Shown: one piece after another, positions 63,319 to 64,000 of the stretch
Position numbering within the stretch: position 1 is the stretch's first letter
How the letters are laid out: each line of letters begins with the position of its first letter
NCBI RefSeq assembly: GCF_002174455.2
Contig: NZ_CP147246.1
Coordinates: 895,501 to 959,500 of the forward strand
Reading direction: 5' to 3'
Source of the DNA: Enterococcus sp. 9D6_DIV0238
Lineage (GTDB): Bacteria; Bacillota; Bacilli; Lactobacillales; Enterococcaceae
Length of the DNA: 64,000 nucleotides
Position numbers and translations under genes: made by a program
The notes under the pieces: generated by a model
Databases searched by the model: none
What the model was told of the DNA's origin: nothing
What the model saw: only the letters and a program-made list of their open reading frames with translations

Positions 63319-64000
63319 ATGCTGGAACAGATTTTATTAGGAACATATACTCGTCGAGTAAGTAAAGGGATCTATCAAATTGCACTTGATACAGATCAAG
63401 GAAAACTTTCGGAAGCTTCCTTATTAGTAGAAGAAACTAGCCCTACTTACTTAACCATAGATCAAAAGGGTGCTCTTTTCAACGTGACATCTGTTGATGG
63501 AGAAGGCGGCATGGCAGCCTACAAAGCAAAAGACGATCATTTTGACTTGATCAACAAAGTAACGGAAGCTGGTGCTCCCCCATGTTACGTTTCAGTTGAT
63601 GAAGAAAAGCAATTGGTTTTCGGTGCCAATTATCATCAAGGAATCATTCACGTTTATCGTATTTTAGCTGACGGCAGCTTGGAAGATGCGGATAAGATCA
63701 TCCATGATGAACCTACTGGCCCGCATGAAAATCAAGACAATGCTCACGTACATTATACGGATTTAACGCCAGATGGTCGCTTGGCTGTTTGTGATCTGGG
63801 AACAGATCGTGTCTATACGTATGACGTTAGTGCTGAAGGTAAGTTATCAGAAGTTGCACAATACATTGCAGAACCCGGCACTGGTCCTCGTCACTTGGTT
63901 TTCCATCCAACGAATCAAATCGCTTATCTTTTTGGTGAATTGGACAGTACAGTGACTGTTTTAGCCTACAATGCAGCAGACGGTTCATTTGAACAAGTAC
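63319..64000 (+). CDS. lactonase family protein (6-phosphogluconolactonase-like), partial
   Basis: This open frame of 227 residues runs off the window edge: MLEQILLGTYTRRVSKGIYQIALDTDQGKL, then APPCYVSVDEEKQLVFGANYHQGIIHVYRI, HVHYTDLTPDGRLAVCDLGTDRVYTYDV and GPRHLVFHPTNQIAYLFGELDSTVTVL. These are repeating seven-bladed-propeller strands of the lactonase family (Pgl in E. coli), which hydrolyses 6-phosphogluconolactone in the pentose phosphate pathway. GGAGGG lies six bases before the ATG. Over a third of the protein is missing, so completeness cannot be judged. Confidence 0.9.
   Translation, partial: MLEQILLGTYTRRVSKGIYQIALDTDQGKLSEASLLVEETSPTYLTIDQKGALFNVTSVDGEGGMAAYKAKDDHFDLINKVTEAGAPPCYVSVDEEKQLVFGANYHQGIIHVYRILADGSLEDADKIIHDEPTGPHENQDNAHVHYTDLTPDGRLAVCDLGTDRVYTYDVSAEGKLSEVAQYIAEPGTGPRHLVFHPTNQIAYLFGELDSTVTVLAYNAADGSFEQV

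Overview
The window is low-GC Firmicute chromosome. Gene content and order point to an Enterococcus: pbpF-ccpA-pepQ, galU-gpsA-lgt-hprK, liaXYZ, pst-phoU, ftsEX-prfB-secA-hpf-comF and ysxC-clpX. The genus call is an inference from gene families and remembered enterococcal synteny; I cannot fix the species. Almost everything is ordinary chromosome. I see no insertion sequence, prophage, CRISPR array or rRNA. Two tRNAs (Gln-TTG, Tyr-GTA) are present. Most genes lie on the minus strand.

Layout. 1-2412: heterodimeric ABC exporter pair, first half cut by the window edge. 2576-5987: yneF, nfo and a DUF1801/YdeI trio. 6170-10981: pbpF, ccpA and pepQ, with cre-like sites around the ccpA promoter. 11026-16271: stress proteins, galU, gpsA, lgt, hprK. 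16469-17437: Cho-like GIY-YIG nuclease. 17472-19926: liaXYZ envelope-stress operon with a clear promoter and an adjacent inverted repeat. 20200-25474: deoxynucleoside and sugar-phosphate block (pdp, deoC, deoR, a phosphatase, an organophosphate transporter). 25679-30936: pstSCABB-phoU. 31108-40969: cls, ftsEX, prfB (programmed +1 frameshift), secA, hpf, comFC-comFA. 41105-45171: orphan PTS IIB, DUF7662-like gene, yigZ overlapping a DUF2829 (Tad2-like) gene, an SDR, queT behind a preQ1-II-like leader, a GntR regulator. 45500-50549: giant 2-hydroxyacyl-CoA dehydratase activase-type protein divergent from a TetR regulator. 50731-53805: small gene, tRNAs, DUF2969, and a sortase cassette with its own substrate. 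54049-59297: livJHMGF plus a CBS/ACT gene behind a perfect CodY box. 59598-64000: ROK kinase, yidD, a 49-codon gene, ysxC, clpX, and the start of a lactonase gene.

Regulatory themes. Carbon control recurs: ccpA and hprK (CcpA and the kinase for its co-effector HPr-Ser-P) are both here, with cre-like sites at ccpA/pepQ, at the OPA transporter and at the orphan IIB gene. Nitrogen control is suggested by the CodY box at livJ, and envelope stress by the liaX promoter.

Less expected items: (1) a palindromic intergenic repeat in four copies whose arms covary, abutting the ribosome-binding sites of nfo, lgt and pstC; (2) a sortase, surface protein and membrane protein cassette whose substrate ends in VKNTG rather than LPxTG; (3) a riboswitch-like queT leader that can pair with its own Shine-Dalgarno; (4) a deo cluster with an organophosphate transporter and phosphatase in place of phosphopentomutase and a nucleoside permease; (5) a chromosomal Tad2-like gene coupled to yigZ. 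Starts were re-chosen where a Shine-Dalgarno favours an internal start codon.
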